The translations under genes and the position numbers were made by a program. Below, piece after piece: positions 41,641 through 50,390 of a stretch of 64,000 nt of DNA (positions are counted from its first letter, which is position 1; each line of letters opens with the position of its first letter). This stretch comes from Rapidithrix thailandica (lineage in GTDB: Bacteria; Bacteroidota; Bacteroidia; Cytophagales; Flammeovirgaceae). The stretch covers positions 1 to 64,000 of the forward strand of contig NZ_JBDKWZ010000024.1 in NCBI RefSeq assembly GCF_039710355.1, written 5' to 3'. Below the pieces are notes generated by a model, which made no database searches, was not told the origin of the DNA, and saw only the letters and a list, made by a program, of their open reading frames with translations.

Positions 41641-41890
41641 TCTTACCGCAACTTGTGTAAACAATGAGTCCTCTTAGTGAGGGCCAGGTTCGGTTTGGTC
41701 AGAAATAAGTATAAAACCTACTAAAAAAACTCTTGCCCGATTCCCGATTGGCATGATCCGTTTTTTAGCAGCTTCCCAGAGTGCAAGGAAATAAACAAGT
41801 AACCAAAATGCCGTATGGCCAACCGAAAAGGGAGAAAGGATAAAAGTTTGGGATAGGCTCCAACAGTTTGAAACAACCACCGAAACATTC

Positions 41891-43123
41891 ATGAAAAAAC
41901 CAATTTTAACGTTTGTTATACTTCTACATTTTTTTTGTGCGAATGCACAGGAAAACAAGATTGACCAAAATAAAATCAAAGAAGATTTAAATAAAATCAT
42001 AAGTGATTTATCACAGAATTACGCCTATCTACAAGAAAAAAACGTTGACTTGGATTGCATTCGAGAATACTACCAGGGGCAAATTCCAAATATTAAAACA
42101 GAAGCACAAACGGTACTTTTCTTCGAGTACCTATTGGACGAATTTTATGATAGTCATTTGATTTTAAATACCAACAGAAAATCATCGTTCCGTCTTTTCT
42201 CACCAATTCATGCAACCATTGAAAACGGAAAACTACTTATTTCAAATGTATGGCAAACTCAAATTGAAAACCTTGAGCAAAATTTAATTGGGGCGGAATT
42301 ATTGAAAATAAACGGAATTGATTTTGACAAGGCGGTTGAGAAATTTCCTACCCATTGCAATGACAAAAACGCTCAAAAAGTTAGAGAATGGATTGTCAAC
42401 AAAATTTTGGCGGGTCGTTACGACCAACCGAGAATTTTAACATTAAACCTAGCTAATAATAAAACCATTGAATATGATTTGGACAAACTAAAAATCAGAC
42501 AGCCTCTTGAGCTTATCACATCACGCATAGAAAACGGAGTAGGAATCATGAGGATCAACAATTCATTAGGAAATAATAATTTAATTAAAGCATTTGATCA
42601 ATCCCTTGACCAATTAGAAAACACTAAAGGGTTGATCATTGATTTGAGAAATACCGTAGACGGGGGGAATTCGTATGTTGCACGTGGGATTATGAGCCGG
42701 TTTATCAATGAACCAGTCCCATATCAAAAACATTGGACAACCGAACACTATGATGGGAATCCGGAGGTGGACAGAGTTTGGGTTGAATATGTAAATCCAA
42801 GAAAAAACCAATATAAAAAACCAGTAGTCATTTTGGTAGGTCGATGGACAGGAAGTATGGGAGAGGGGCTTGCAATTGGCTTTGAAGGAATGGGAAGAGC
42901 GCAAGTAGTTGGTACGGAAATGGAGCGGTTGGCAGGTGAAATGAGCGGATTTTCATTCAAAAATCAGGGATTTGGGTACCGGCTTTCAACAGCAAAACTT
43001 TTTCATATGAATGGAACGCCAAGAGAAGAATATGTTCCGGCAAATTATGTAGCACAAACGATGATAGAAAAAGACCAGACTCTCGAAAAAGGACTTGAAC
43101 TCATTCACAAAATTGCGGAATAA
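41891..43123 (+). CDS. S41-family peptidase (C-terminal processing protease type), exported
   Basis: The 410-aa protein has a signal peptide (1-19, ILLHFFCANAQ), a helical N-terminal part, a PDZ-like stretch (about 105-150, IGAELLKINGIDFDKAVEKF) and the S41 core (about 205-400) with GLIIDLRNTVDGGNSYVARG and the nucleophile Ser322 in VGRWTGSMGEG. The Tsp-type Ser-Lys dyad would be completed by a Lys around residue 340-360. Length and order resemble the smaller periplasmic S41 proteins rather than full Prc. It stands alone. Confidence 0.85.
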   Translation: MKKPILTFVILLHFFCANAQENKIDQNKIKEDLNKIISDLSQNYAYLQEKNVDLDCIREYYQGQIPNIKTEAQTVLFFEYLLDEFYDSHLILNTNRKSSFRLFSPIHATIENGKLLISNVWQTQIENLEQNLIGAELLKINGIDFDKAVEKFPTHCNDKNAQKVREWIVNKILAGRYDQPRILTLNLANNKTIEYDLDKLKIRQPLELITSRIENGVGIMRINNSLGNNNLIKAFDQSLDQLENTKGLIIDLRNTVDGGNSYVARGIMSRFINEPVPYQKHWTTEHYDGNPEVDRVWVEYVNPRKNQYKKPVVILVGRWTGSMGEGLAIGFEGMGRAQVVGTEMERLAGEMSGFSFKNQGFGYRLSTAKLFHMNGTPREEYVPANYVAQTMIEKDQTLEKGLELIHKIAE

Positions 43124-43391
43124 CAACTACGTAGAACAGCCTGTATAAAAATAACGGCATAAGGATGTACGACAGCGAAAATGAATGAAGGGCTGTGTTA
43201 AGCCGAACCGTTGGTCTGTAAGATTCCCGGATTTTTCTGGAAAAGCCAGTGATTTTTTTGTACCTTCATTGCCGGAATAGGTCTTTGAATTTTGCTGAGT
43301 CGGCTCTTGTTTTGAGCCTTCAAATACATTCGATAAAACCAAATAAGTACATTGATGTTTATCCGGGTTTTCGATTTATGTCGCTTACAAA

Positions 43392-44603
43392 ATGAAGAGG
43401 CGAAAATTTATAAGCATGGGGGCAGGGATGTCATCCATCGCTACAATAGGTATGGCTTGTGGTAAATCTCCGGAAGGTAAAACAACACTCAAAACACCGC
43501 TCTGCGATTTGTTGGGTATCGAATATCCCATCATACAAGCGGGCATGGGAGACGTGGCAGGACCCGAACTGGTAGCCGCGGTGTCCAATGCCGGAGGCTT
43601 GGGGATCTTGTCCGGTACCCTCCTCGAAAAAAAAGTTTTGCAAGGCCATATTCAAAAAATAAGAAGCCTGACCGAACGTCCTTTCGGAGTCAATCTCATT
43701 TTACAGAAAGACCTTTTCCCTCCTGCTCAATTTGACATACCGGACGAAACTGTTCGCAAGGTTCAAACGACCTTGAATCAATTCCGGAAAGATCTTGGGC
43801 TGGAACCCTCCTTTGCAAAACCACCGCAACTTCCGGACTTATTGGCACAGGATTTTGAAGTCATTCTGGAAGAAAACGTGCCCGTATGGAGTGTTGGCTT
43901 GGGTAATCCGCCTCAAGAGATGGTAGACCGCTGTAAGAAAAAAGGTATCAAAGTAATGGTGATGGTTTCTACCCTGGAAGATGCCTTGTCGGTGGCGCAA
44001 TCCGGTCCCGACCTCATTGTGGCCCAGGGCAGTGAGGCAGGAGGACACCGCTCCACCTGGGAGAAAAAAGCGACCAATGAGCATGCGGCTATCGGAACGC
44101 TTCCTTTGCTTACCCAAATCGTCGGGAATCTCCAGATTCCTGTCATAGCCGCTGGAGGAATTGTGAATGGAAAGGGTATTTTGGCCGCTTTAAGTTTAGG
44201 AGCTCAAGGAGTCTTGATGGGCACACGGTTTATCGCCACACAAGAATCCATGGCTCCGGAATTTTACAAAAAGAAGATTCTGGAAGAAAGCGGTGACCAT
44301 ACCACCGTTACGGATGTTTTTACCGGAATGTATGCCCGGGTACTTCGTAATACCTTTACGGAAGGATACCGTTTGTCCGGGGCCCCGGTATTGCCTCCCG
44401 GTAGCCAGTACATTGCGACCCGTGATGTGGTAAATGCTTCGGAACTTCAAGAAAAAAGTGAATATTACAACCTCTACGCAGGCCAAGGCGTGGGGGAAAT
44501 TAAAGAAATCCTTTCGGTAAAAGAGGTGTTGGACAGACTGATCGAAGAGACACTTTTTGCCTATGAGCAATTGGTCCTTAGGATGAATAAAGAAGGGAAA
44601 TAA
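43392..44603 (+). CDS. Nitronate monooxygenase-like FMN protein with lipoprotein/Tat-like signal
   Basis: The 403-aa protein begins KRRKFISMGAGMSSIATIGM and AC, a twin-Arg motif joined to a lipobox with Cys23. The rest is a 2-nitropropane dioxygenase-type TIM barrel: YPIIQAGMGDVAGPELVAAV with the first FMN loop, FGVNLILQK, VAQGSEAGGHR (phosphate loop), VIAAGGIVNGKGILAALSLG and GVLMGTRFIATQES. Nitronate monooxygenases are normally cytoplasmic, so an exported or membrane-anchored form is unusual; a Tat route would fit a folded FMN protein. The start at 43392 is well placed with the signal immediately behind it. Confidence 0.85.
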   Translation: MKRRKFISMGAGMSSIATIGMACGKSPEGKTTLKTPLCDLLGIEYPIIQAGMGDVAGPELVAAVSNAGGLGILSGTLLEKKVLQGHIQKIRSLTERPFGVNLILQKDLFPPAQFDIPDETVRKVQTTLNQFRKDLGLEPSFAKPPQLPDLLAQDFEVILEENVPVWSVGLGNPPQEMVDRCKKKGIKVMVMVSTLEDALSVAQSGPDLIVAQGSEAGGHRSTWEKKATNEHAAIGTLPLLTQIVGNLQIPVIAAGGIVNGKGILAALSLGAQGVLMGTRFIATQESMAPEFYKKKILEESGDHTTVTDVFTGMYARVLRNTFTEGYRLSGAPVLPPGSQYIATRDVVNASELQEKSEYYNLYAGQGVGEIKEILSVKEVLDRLIEETLFAYEQLVLRMNKEGK

Positions 44604-44875
44604 GGCTTTTGCATTACGGCAGGCAGGTTAGTATCTATTGCTATTTTTGAATTGACTATTCAAAATAGAAGTAAAAAGGGCGTTCCGGGAAAAGTTTACA
44701 GGAAAGGTGACCTTTTGTAAATATTCTGACAACCCGCTTAAATAAATGGAAATACGAAATCTGAAAAATGTTGTATTAGAAAAACTTGTCGCTTGTTTGC
44801 TAGGTGCTTTTCCCGTTGAGAAACTCAACGAATCGTATAAGAATAATATTTGCCAAAAAGCTAAGGGAAAAACAG
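44604..44875. other. Gap between the nitronate monooxygenase-like gene and its terminator
   Basis: No supported gene. A 49-codon frame (44746-44895) starting MEIRNLKNVVLEKLVACLLG is possible but has no clear ribosome binding site and runs into the terminator, so it is not listed as a gene. Confidence 0.5.
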
Positions 44876-44915
44876 AAAGCTCCGTAGCCTCATAATCCGA
44901 GGCTACGGAGCTTTT
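44876..44915. terminator. Bidirectional terminator between convergent genes
   Basis: AAAGCTCCGTAGCCTC / GAGGCTACGGAGCTTT is a perfect 16-bp stem with a 7-nt loop and A/T runs at both sides. It serves the nitronate monooxygenase-like gene (+) and the lipoprotein gene (-, stop 44959). Confidence 0.9.
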
Positions 44916-44958
44916 CAAATCATTTTGGACAGTGGTAATTTATCCATTCGGTTTATTT

Positions 44959-46521
44959 TTACCAAACAGCATAAGGTGGTATTTCAAAAGATAAACCATT
45001 TGCAATTTTACCATAGGCAATTTCCGAAGCGCCACCGGTTATTTTTACCCGCATGATTCCTCCTACGGCTTCATTTGCGGACGAGTTCATCCAGTACAAA
45101 TGCGTTCCGGTTTGATTAACTCTTAGATCGGTAACGTTATTTTTATAATTACTGTTGACATCTATTTCTGAAACCGTCGAATTGTTAAGAGACGCTAAAT
45201 AGAATACGCCTTTTTCCGAGTTCGTATCGCCTACCAGGTAAATGGAGTTGGATACGGTGATTGCTTTCGGTACAAAATTGCTGTCGAAATCGCTCTCATC
45301 AAACATTACTTCAGCCTTAGCACTTGCTATACTGTATCGCATGATTCTGTACTTCCCGGATTTCTGCTCTGATTCTATCCAGTAGAAGGCGTCACCCCCT
45401 TCCAGGCTTTCAAAATCAATAATGTTTACGACATCCCCGGATACACTTTTTTGGTAGATGACGGTGGCATCTTCCGGATTACCAGTGGTATTATCCGAAT
45501 GCAAGAGATGAACAGCTCCCGTATTCGAACGGCCGGCGATGTAATGTCCGTTAGCATTACTTTCTAAAAACAACAAGTCATCCACTTGGCCGTGCGGCAC
45601 ATAAGCGACAGTAGCTTCATCATTTATCCCTGTTGTACTATTTACTTGAAATGCGTATTGGTTATTATTATTCAATGCTTTAAAGAAATACAAAATAGGG
45701 TTCGGGTAAAAATTCACGTCTATATCAGCCGAATTTCCGTTTTGAGCGGATAGACCGTTGCGTATTAATTCTACTTGTAAGTCGGATGAATTTGAGTTAT
45801 ATCCGGCTTTATATAAAGAGAACAGTGAGTTGTCTAAGACGCTGTAGTATACCTCCGGCACACCGGTAACGGGTCCGCTTCCATCCTGGTACTCGATTTC
45901 AAGAGCCGGCCAATAGTCTTCGTTTTCACTATCGGAAGAATAAAAAGAAACATGTGCATTGTCCGTGTCATTTCCGGTGTCAAGCGACAGACCAAAACCA
46001 TAGTGGGCCTGTGCATTGACAAACTGATCATTGAGGAGGCTCGTCACATCTATTTCAAACAGTTCTTGATCTTTGAGTGAGTCCGTGGCAAACAATTTTA
46101 TCGTTTTTTGTTCGGAAGCGGGGCGGTTCGAATAACTCAGTGTATTTTCATCCCAATCATCCAACAGCGTTGAAATTAATAAACTATAAGGTTTATTGCT
46201 TGGGTCGGGTGTTCCCTTGACGACTAACTTCAGTTTAGCGGATTTGACTTCTTGTTCAATTTTGGTCAGCGTATTAAATTTGATGTGAATCTCTTTTTGA
46301 TTATCGGTAGGCCCAGAATTATTAGTGATGGTAAGTACTTCTATTGTACCGGGGTCCAGCTGAGAAATAAAATCAAGTTCTTGAGCAAAAGTAAAACCAT
46401 CTTCAATTTCATTTTCTTTTGCCGGTGGTGGGGTCGGGTCGTCACAATCATGTTCATCAACACAACTGAAACAGAAACTGATTAACAATGCGGAAGTCAG
46501 GATTAATAGTAAACGGTTCAT
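44959..46521 (-). CDS. DNRLRE-domain lipoprotein
   Basis: The 520-aa surface or periplasmic lipoprotein has a signal with Cys20 (LLISFCFSC) and an N-terminal DNRLRE-type carbohydrate-binding-like fold (about 40-215; DWDENTLSYSNRPA, LFEIDVTSLLNDQF, FGLSLDTGNDTDNAHVSFYS). The following 300 residues are a series of about six beta units with regular YW-type spacing (VPEVYYSVLDNSLFSLYKAG; EGGDAFYWIESEQKSGKYRI; GTHLYWMNSSANEAVGGIMR), like a YncE/propeller fold. The gene is divergent from the ECF sigma operon. A link to that regulon is possible but unproven. Confidence 0.75.
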   Translation of the reverse strand: MNRLLLILTSALLISFCFSCVDEHDCDDPTPPPAKENEIEDGFTFAQELDFISQLDPGTIEVLTITNNSGPTDNQKEIHIKFNTLTKIEQEVKSAKLKLVVKGTPDPSNKPYSLLISTLLDDWDENTLSYSNRPASEQKTIKLFATDSLKDQELFEIDVTSLLNDQFVNAQAHYGFGLSLDTGNDTDNAHVSFYSSDSENEDYWPALEIEYQDGSGPVTGVPEVYYSVLDNSLFSLYKAGYNSNSSDLQVELIRNGLSAQNGNSADIDVNFYPNPILYFFKALNNNNQYAFQVNSTTGINDEATVAYVPHGQVDDLLFLESNANGHYIAGRSNTGAVHLLHSDNTTGNPEDATVIYQKSVSGDVVNIIDFESLEGGDAFYWIESEQKSGKYRIMRYSIASAKAEVMFDESDFDSNFVPKAITVSNSIYLVGDTNSEKGVFYLASLNNSTVSEIDVNSNYKNNVTDLRVNQTGTHLYWMNSSANEAVGGIMRVKITGGASEIAYGKIANGLSFEIPPYAVW

Positions 46522-46937
46522 TATATCTGTTTTTAAAATTTCTATTATAAAATGCTTTATGGATAGTCAGTATTCAATGCATAGAGGGTACCATATTGAT
46601 CGAATACATACCTAGGGCTCGTTTAAAATTCTATCTTTAGGCCTATTATTTTATGCTCATAAAAACAAAACTTCATGTGTTTAAGCCTTTTGCCCAGTAG
46701 ATGACAAAACCCTTAAAACGTTCCCGGATTTTTTGGAAAAAAATTATCCGATCAAAAATATAATGCTGTATACAATTGATTATCAAGTTCTTGCGAATTG
46801 CAAAAAAATATAAATTTTTTATTATCTGCTTTTCCCTTGAAAAAAATTCCCCATTGAAAAAATTATTTCATTTATCTTTGGTCGTAATTTAGGTTAAGGT
46901 GTAGATTATTTTGCCATTAGCTTTCCTACCTGGCTAA
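46522..46937. promoter_or_regulatory. Divergent intergenic region with promoter-like element for the ECF operon
   Basis: No gene. TATCTTTG at 46873-46880 fits the -7 form on the plus strand, with TTG at 46854-46856 and a 16-nt spacer, 58 bp before the sigma gene start. The rest is AT-rich and shows no other feature. Confidence 0.4.
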
Positions 46938-47510
46938 ATGAAAGAAATGGAAGAAAATGAACTAATTAAAGCTTGTATTAAAAATGACCGCACTGCATAT
47001 ACTCAGCTTTTCAATAGGTATGCTCCCAAGATGTTGATGGTGTGTTCACGGTACATGAGTGATGAAGACGAGGCAAAGGATGTACTTCAAAACGGCTTTA
47101 TTAAAGTTTTTAAGTCACTCAAAAGTTTCAAATTTAAAGGATCTTTCGAAGGCTGGCTCAAAAGGATCATGGTCAATGAAGCGCTCGGAGCTTTGCGTCA
47201 GAAAAAAAAATTGATCTTCGACAATAATTCCTTCCACGAAAATATGGAGGTGGCAGAGGAGAATGAAGAACTGCCGGCGTATGACTTTACCCAAGAGGAA
47301 TTATTGCATGCTCTGAAAACATTACCGGAAGCATATAAAGCGGTATTTAACTTATATTGTTTTGAAAAGTACTCACACAAAGAGATTGCTTCAGTACTGT
47401 CAATCAAGATAGAAACATCCAGATCCAGGCTATTAAGAGCCCGGAAGCTACTCAAAGAACAACTGTTTGATTTGGCCACCCAAAAAAGTAAATTGAATGA
47501 AAATGGATGA
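46938..47510 (+). CDS. ECF-family RNA polymerase sigma factor
   Basis: The 190-aa protein has sigma region 2 (about 12-80; YTQLFNRYAPKMLMVCSRYM, DEAKDVLQNGFIKVFKSLKS, FEGWLKRIMVNEALGALRQK) and region 4 (about 120-170; LKTLPEAYKAVFNLYCFEKY, SHKEIASVLSIKIETSRSRL). The type with a DVLQNGF helix and KTLPEAY linker is common in Bacteroidota. Its stop codon overlaps the start of the next gene (47497), an anti-sigma-like membrane protein, with which it is coupled. Confidence 0.92.
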   Translation: MKEMEENELIKACIKNDRTAYTQLFNRYAPKMLMVCSRYMSDEDEAKDVLQNGFIKVFKSLKSFKFKGSFEGWLKRIMVNEALGALRQKKKLIFDNNSFHENMEVAEENEELPAYDFTQEELLHALKTLPEAYKAVFNLYCFEKYSHKEIASVLSIKIETSRSRLLRARKLLKEQLFDLATQKSKLNENG

Positions 47511-48201
47511 AAAGATAGATGATATTTTCTTTCGAGGTCTTGAAGGGAAACATATTGAGAAGCCGGCAAGTTATTGGGAAGGTATTAACCAGAACGTACT
47601 GGAAAATAGCATACCGAAGCCTTGGTGGAGTTCAATGAATCCCTACTTGGTGGCGAGTGTACTATTGGCTATCATTGCGGTTATAATTTGGGGAGTTACT
47701 GAGTTCAGCGAAAATACATCTCAAGAAAACCCGAATAACCCTGTAGAAAAAAATGCCGGTGACACACTGGGGATCAGCCCGGATTCGGTACCGGTACAAA
47801 AAAACAGTACGGATACCTTAGGAGAGAAAGCCACTGAAGAAGACGTAAAACGAGCGGTAGTTTTACCTGAAAATCCTAAACCACCGGAAGAGAATTTTAT
47901 TCCTGAAGAGTCAATTCCGGTAGAGAACACGTTGACGAATTCCAAACCGGACACAAATCAGGTCAATATGATAGAACGGAGTGATTCGCTGTTGGTAGAG
48001 ATAAACCAAGCGAAAGATAGCCTGACACGTTCCCAACCGGATAATAGCTTGAATACCTCGGAACCGGTGAACGATTCCGTATCGATAGAAAATAAAATCA
48101 AGTCTGACTCGGTCATGAACAAAAGACCCGTCCAGGTTATCATTATTCAGGATACCATTATCGTGACAGACACTGTTAAAGTAGAATCTAAGAAGAAATA
48201 A
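47497..48201 (+). CDS. Single-pass membrane protein, likely anti-sigma factor
   Basis: The 234-aa protein starts at 47497 or at the second Met (47503) and overlaps the sigma gene by 14 bp. A short N-terminal cytoplasmic part (DDIFFRGLEGKHIEKPASYW) precedes one helix (about 50-70, VASVLLAIIAVIIWGV). A Glu/Pro/Asn/Asp-rich, low-complexity periplasmic part of about 155 residues follows, without a fold I recognise (PVEKNAGDTLGISPDSVPVQ; KPDTNQVNMIERSDSLLVEI). The next gene, an outer-membrane barrel, begins with a 1-bp overlap. The chain sigma, membrane protein, barrel is the usual cell-surface or envelope-stress signalling order. Confidence 0.65.
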   Translation: MKMDEKIDDIFFRGLEGKHIEKPASYWEGINQNVLENSIPKPWWSSMNPYLVASVLLAIIAVIIWGVTEFSENTSQENPNNPVEKNAGDTLGISPDSVPVQKNSTDTLGEKATEEDVKRAVVLPENPKPPEENFIPEESIPVENTLTNSKPDTNQVNMIERSDSLLVEINQAKDSLTRSQPDNSLNTSEPVNDSVSIENKIKSDSVMNKRPVQVIIIQDTIIVTDTVKVESKKK

Positions 48202-48992
48202 TGCTGTATAGAGTACTCATTGGTTTACTCATTTTATTGACTTGCCAAAAGGTATTAGGACAAGAAAAAGATAGTGTTTTTATCAGAAACGACACTACGT
48301 ATATCATCAAAAAAACTGTTGTAGTAACCAAAAAAGTATATGTGGAAGACCCTGAAGAGCCTCCTGTTAAGAAGGTGAAAAAAAGCACGGCCGTCTTCCT
48401 TATGCCCTATGTCCAAACTTCCTACTCGCTGGATTATATCTCGGTTTGCAAACTCAAACGGAATGTTTATGATCAGATTGACGGGGCAACCACTCCTCAA
48501 TTGAACTATACATTGGGAGGGGAAATGGTACTGAGAAAAAACAAGTTTCTGTTTGCAATCGACATTGGCTATACCTTGTTTCGTGAAAAATTCACAAGCT
48601 CCGGAATCGAGTCCTCCAACAAACAACAAGTTTTAACGGCTTCCGTTGATTTCGGCTATTTGCTCATGAGTTATGAAAAATCTCTGGACATCTTCCTGAG
48701 GGTTGGTGCCGGATATATGTACACGCTGAGTTACAGTGGAAATACATTTGACCCCGGCAATCCCTCCAACGTAATTTCTCTTCAATCGCAAAATACTTTT
48801 GACAAATCGTCTGTCATTGCCAATGGAAAACTGTTAGGGGTTTATCATTTCAATGAGCAGTTGGCATTTGTCTTTGGCCCTACTTATTCTACCAATCTTC
48901 TTTCCATCACCCAAAAGGATATTTTTTATGATAAGTGGAGGAATAATGTCGGTTTTATGCTAGGTCTAAGTATCGAATTAGGGAAAAAATAA
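48201..48992 (+). CDS. Outer-membrane beta-barrel protein
   Basis: The 263-aa exported protein (signal about 1-21, VLIGLLILLTCQKVLGQE) has a short linker with basic KKTVVVTKKVYVEDPEEPP and then a small barrel of probably eight strands, for example YTLGGEMVLRKNKFLFAIDI and NVGFMLGLSIELGKK at the end. It is translationally linked to the anti-sigma-like gene (TAATG). Its role, perhaps sensing or anchoring to peptidoglycan through the linker, is inference. Confidence 0.7.
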   Translation: MLYRVLIGLLILLTCQKVLGQEKDSVFIRNDTTYIIKKTVVVTKKVYVEDPEEPPVKKVKKSTAVFLMPYVQTSYSLDYISVCKLKRNVYDQIDGATTPQLNYTLGGEMVLRKNKFLFAIDIGYTLFREKFTSSGIESSNKQQVLTASVDFGYLLMSYEKSLDIFLRVGAGYMYTLSYSGNTFDPGNPSNVISLQSQNTFDKSSVIANGKLLGVYHFNEQLAFVFGPTYSTNLLSITQKDIFYDKWRNNVGFMLGLSIELGKK

Positions 48993-49069
48993 TTCAGGCC
49001 AGGTTTAAATTCTTTGGACTGTAAAGGGCAGTGTGTATTGCGTGAAATTTTATAGGCAAATTGCATCAT

Positions 49070-49097
49070 TTGGCTTAACTTCGGCCAAATAAGTTTG
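49070..49097 (+). promoter_or_regulatory. Promoter of the acyl hydrolase/Pth2 genes
   Basis: TTG (49070-49072), a 17-nt spacer and TAAGTTTG (49090-49097) match the Bacteroidota form. It lies about 70 bp before the hydrolase start. Confidence 0.6.
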
Positions 49098-49165
49098 TAT
49101 TCGTTATCTCCCCAAAAAGATGTATTTTATCACGTTGCAATATACCACCGTTTATTCCTGCCCAA

Positions 49166-49993
49166 ATGAAAAAAATAGTCATAACCTTATTCCTGATAAG
49201 TCTGATAAAAGTCGGGTGGAGTCAAGAGTCAGAATACCTGATCCAATCCGATATTCCGTACTATAGTGAATCTGTCCGGCAAGCAGATGCCTATATTCGT
49301 GGGCGCTGTGTCATAGATCTTTATTATCCGAAAGACCTCAAAAACTTTCCGACCATTGTATGGTTTCATGGTGGGGGGCTTACCTCTGGAAACAAAGAAA
49401 TTCCGTCAGCTTTAAAAGGCAAAGGAGTCGCTATTATTGGCGTCAATTACCGGCTTTACCCCAAGGCAAAAGCTCCGAAATACATTGAAGATGCTGCCGC
49501 TGCAGTAGCTTGGGCTTTTAAACATATTGAGGAATACGGAGGGGACCCTACTTTGATTTTTGTTTCGGGACATTCGGCCGGAGGCTACCTTGCCAGTATG
49601 GTGGGTTTGGACCAACACTGGCTCAAAAAACACCATGTGGAAGCGAACGACATTGCCGGTTTGATTCCTTTTAGCGGGCACACCATCACGCATTTTACCG
49701 TACGGAAAGAGCGGGGAATAAAAGGTACTCAACCGGTAGTGGACGAACTGGCACCTTTATACCATGTGCGGCCCGATGCCCCTCCTTTGTTGTTGATTAC
49801 CGGTGACCGGGAATTGGAGATGCTGGGCCGGTACGAAGAAAATGCTTACCTGATGCGCATGATGCAGGTAGCCGGCCATACACAAACAAAATTATACGAA
49901 CTGGATGGCTATGGGCATTCGATGACCGAACCGGCTTTCCCCTTGTTGCTCCGGGAAGTCAAAAGGATTGCTGCCTTAAAAAAGAAATTATGA
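49166..49993 (+). CDS. Exported alpha/beta hydrolase (BD-FAE/esterase-lipase type)
   Basis: The 275-aa protein has a signal peptide (1-20, ISLIKVGWSQ), the oxyanion motif HGGG (68-71), the nucleophile Ser137 in GHSAGG, a catalytic Asp in ITGDRELEM and His in DGYGHSM. The family includes feruloyl and acetyl-xylan esterases and carboxylesterases; the substrate cannot be fixed. It overlaps the Pth2 gene by 4 bp (ATGA). Confidence 0.88.
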   Translation: MKKIVITLFLISLIKVGWSQESEYLIQSDIPYYSESVRQADAYIRGRCVIDLYYPKDLKNFPTIVWFHGGGLTSGNKEIPSALKGKGVAIIGVNYRLYPKAKAPKYIEDAAAAVAWAFKHIEEYGGDPTLIFVSGHSAGGYLASMVGLDQHWLKKHHVEANDIAGLIPFSGHTITHFTVRKERGIKGTQPVVDELAPLYHVRPDAPPLLLITGDRELEMLGRYEENAYLMRMMQVAGHTQTKLYELDGYGHSMTEPAFPLLLREVKRIAALKKKL

Positions 49994-50304
49994 GGAAGAG
50001 ATTGAAAATGTATATTCTGGTCAGGGAAGAAGTCCCCTTAGGCAAAGCCATTGTGGGTGTTGCACATGCTTCGTTGGCCTGCTACTTAAAATACCAAAAT
50101 GCTTCCGAAACCCAACAATGGCTGAAAGGACCTTTCTATAAAACCGTTTGCAAAGTAAGCGATGCCGAGTTTGAAAAAGCGAAACAGGAAACCGATTGGG
50201 TCGTAATGACCGAATCGACCCTCAATCATGCCGAAACCGTTATTGCTTTTAAACCCAGAGCGGATTATCCTTCCTACTTCCACTATTTCAGGCTTTTTAA
50301 ATAA
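49990..50304 (+). CDS. Pth2-type peptidyl-tRNA hydrolase-like protein
   Basis: The 104-aa protein resembles the PTH2 fold: YILVREEVPLGKAIVGVAHA (the GK...A.A.HA motif), KYQNASETQQWLKGPFYKTV and WVVMTESTLNHAETVIAFKP. PTH2 proteins cleave peptidyl-tRNA. This copy follows a periplasmic hydrolase gene with which it is coupled, so its cellular role may differ. Start at 49990; the third Met (KMYILV) is an alternative. Confidence 0.75.
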   Translation: MRKRLKMYILVREEVPLGKAIVGVAHASLACYLKYQNASETQQWLKGPFYKTVCKVSDAEFEKAKQETDWVVMTESTLNHAETVIAFKPRADYPSYFHYFRLFK

Positions 50305-50344
50305 GCATTCTCTATCGCTAAACCCAATGGATAATAATACCGGA

Positions 50345-50372
50345 TTGAAGCCTTACCTTCGCGGTATATTTG
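50345..50372 (+). promoter_or_regulatory. Promoter of the Hint-domain protein gene
   Basis: TTG (50345-50347), a 17-nt spacer and TATATTTG (50365-50372), a good Bacteroidota match. The start codon is at 50391. Confidence 0.6.
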
Positions 50373-50390
50373 TCAATTAATCTTAATCGT

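Noticed and set aside
41674..42000. Minus-strand 108-codon frame before and over the S41 gene start
   Set aside because: It runs over the signal peptide region of an intact S41 gene and has no ribosome binding site; hydrophobic stretches come from the signal peptide antisense.
44746..44895. 49-codon plus-strand frame (MEIRNLKNVV...) before the bidirectional terminator
   Set aside because: It runs into the terminator stem, has no ribosome binding site and no recognisable feature.
50370..50390. TTG start for the Hint protein seven codons upstream of 50391
   Set aside because: The TTG overlaps the promoter -7 element, and the signal peptide begins at the ATG at 50391.
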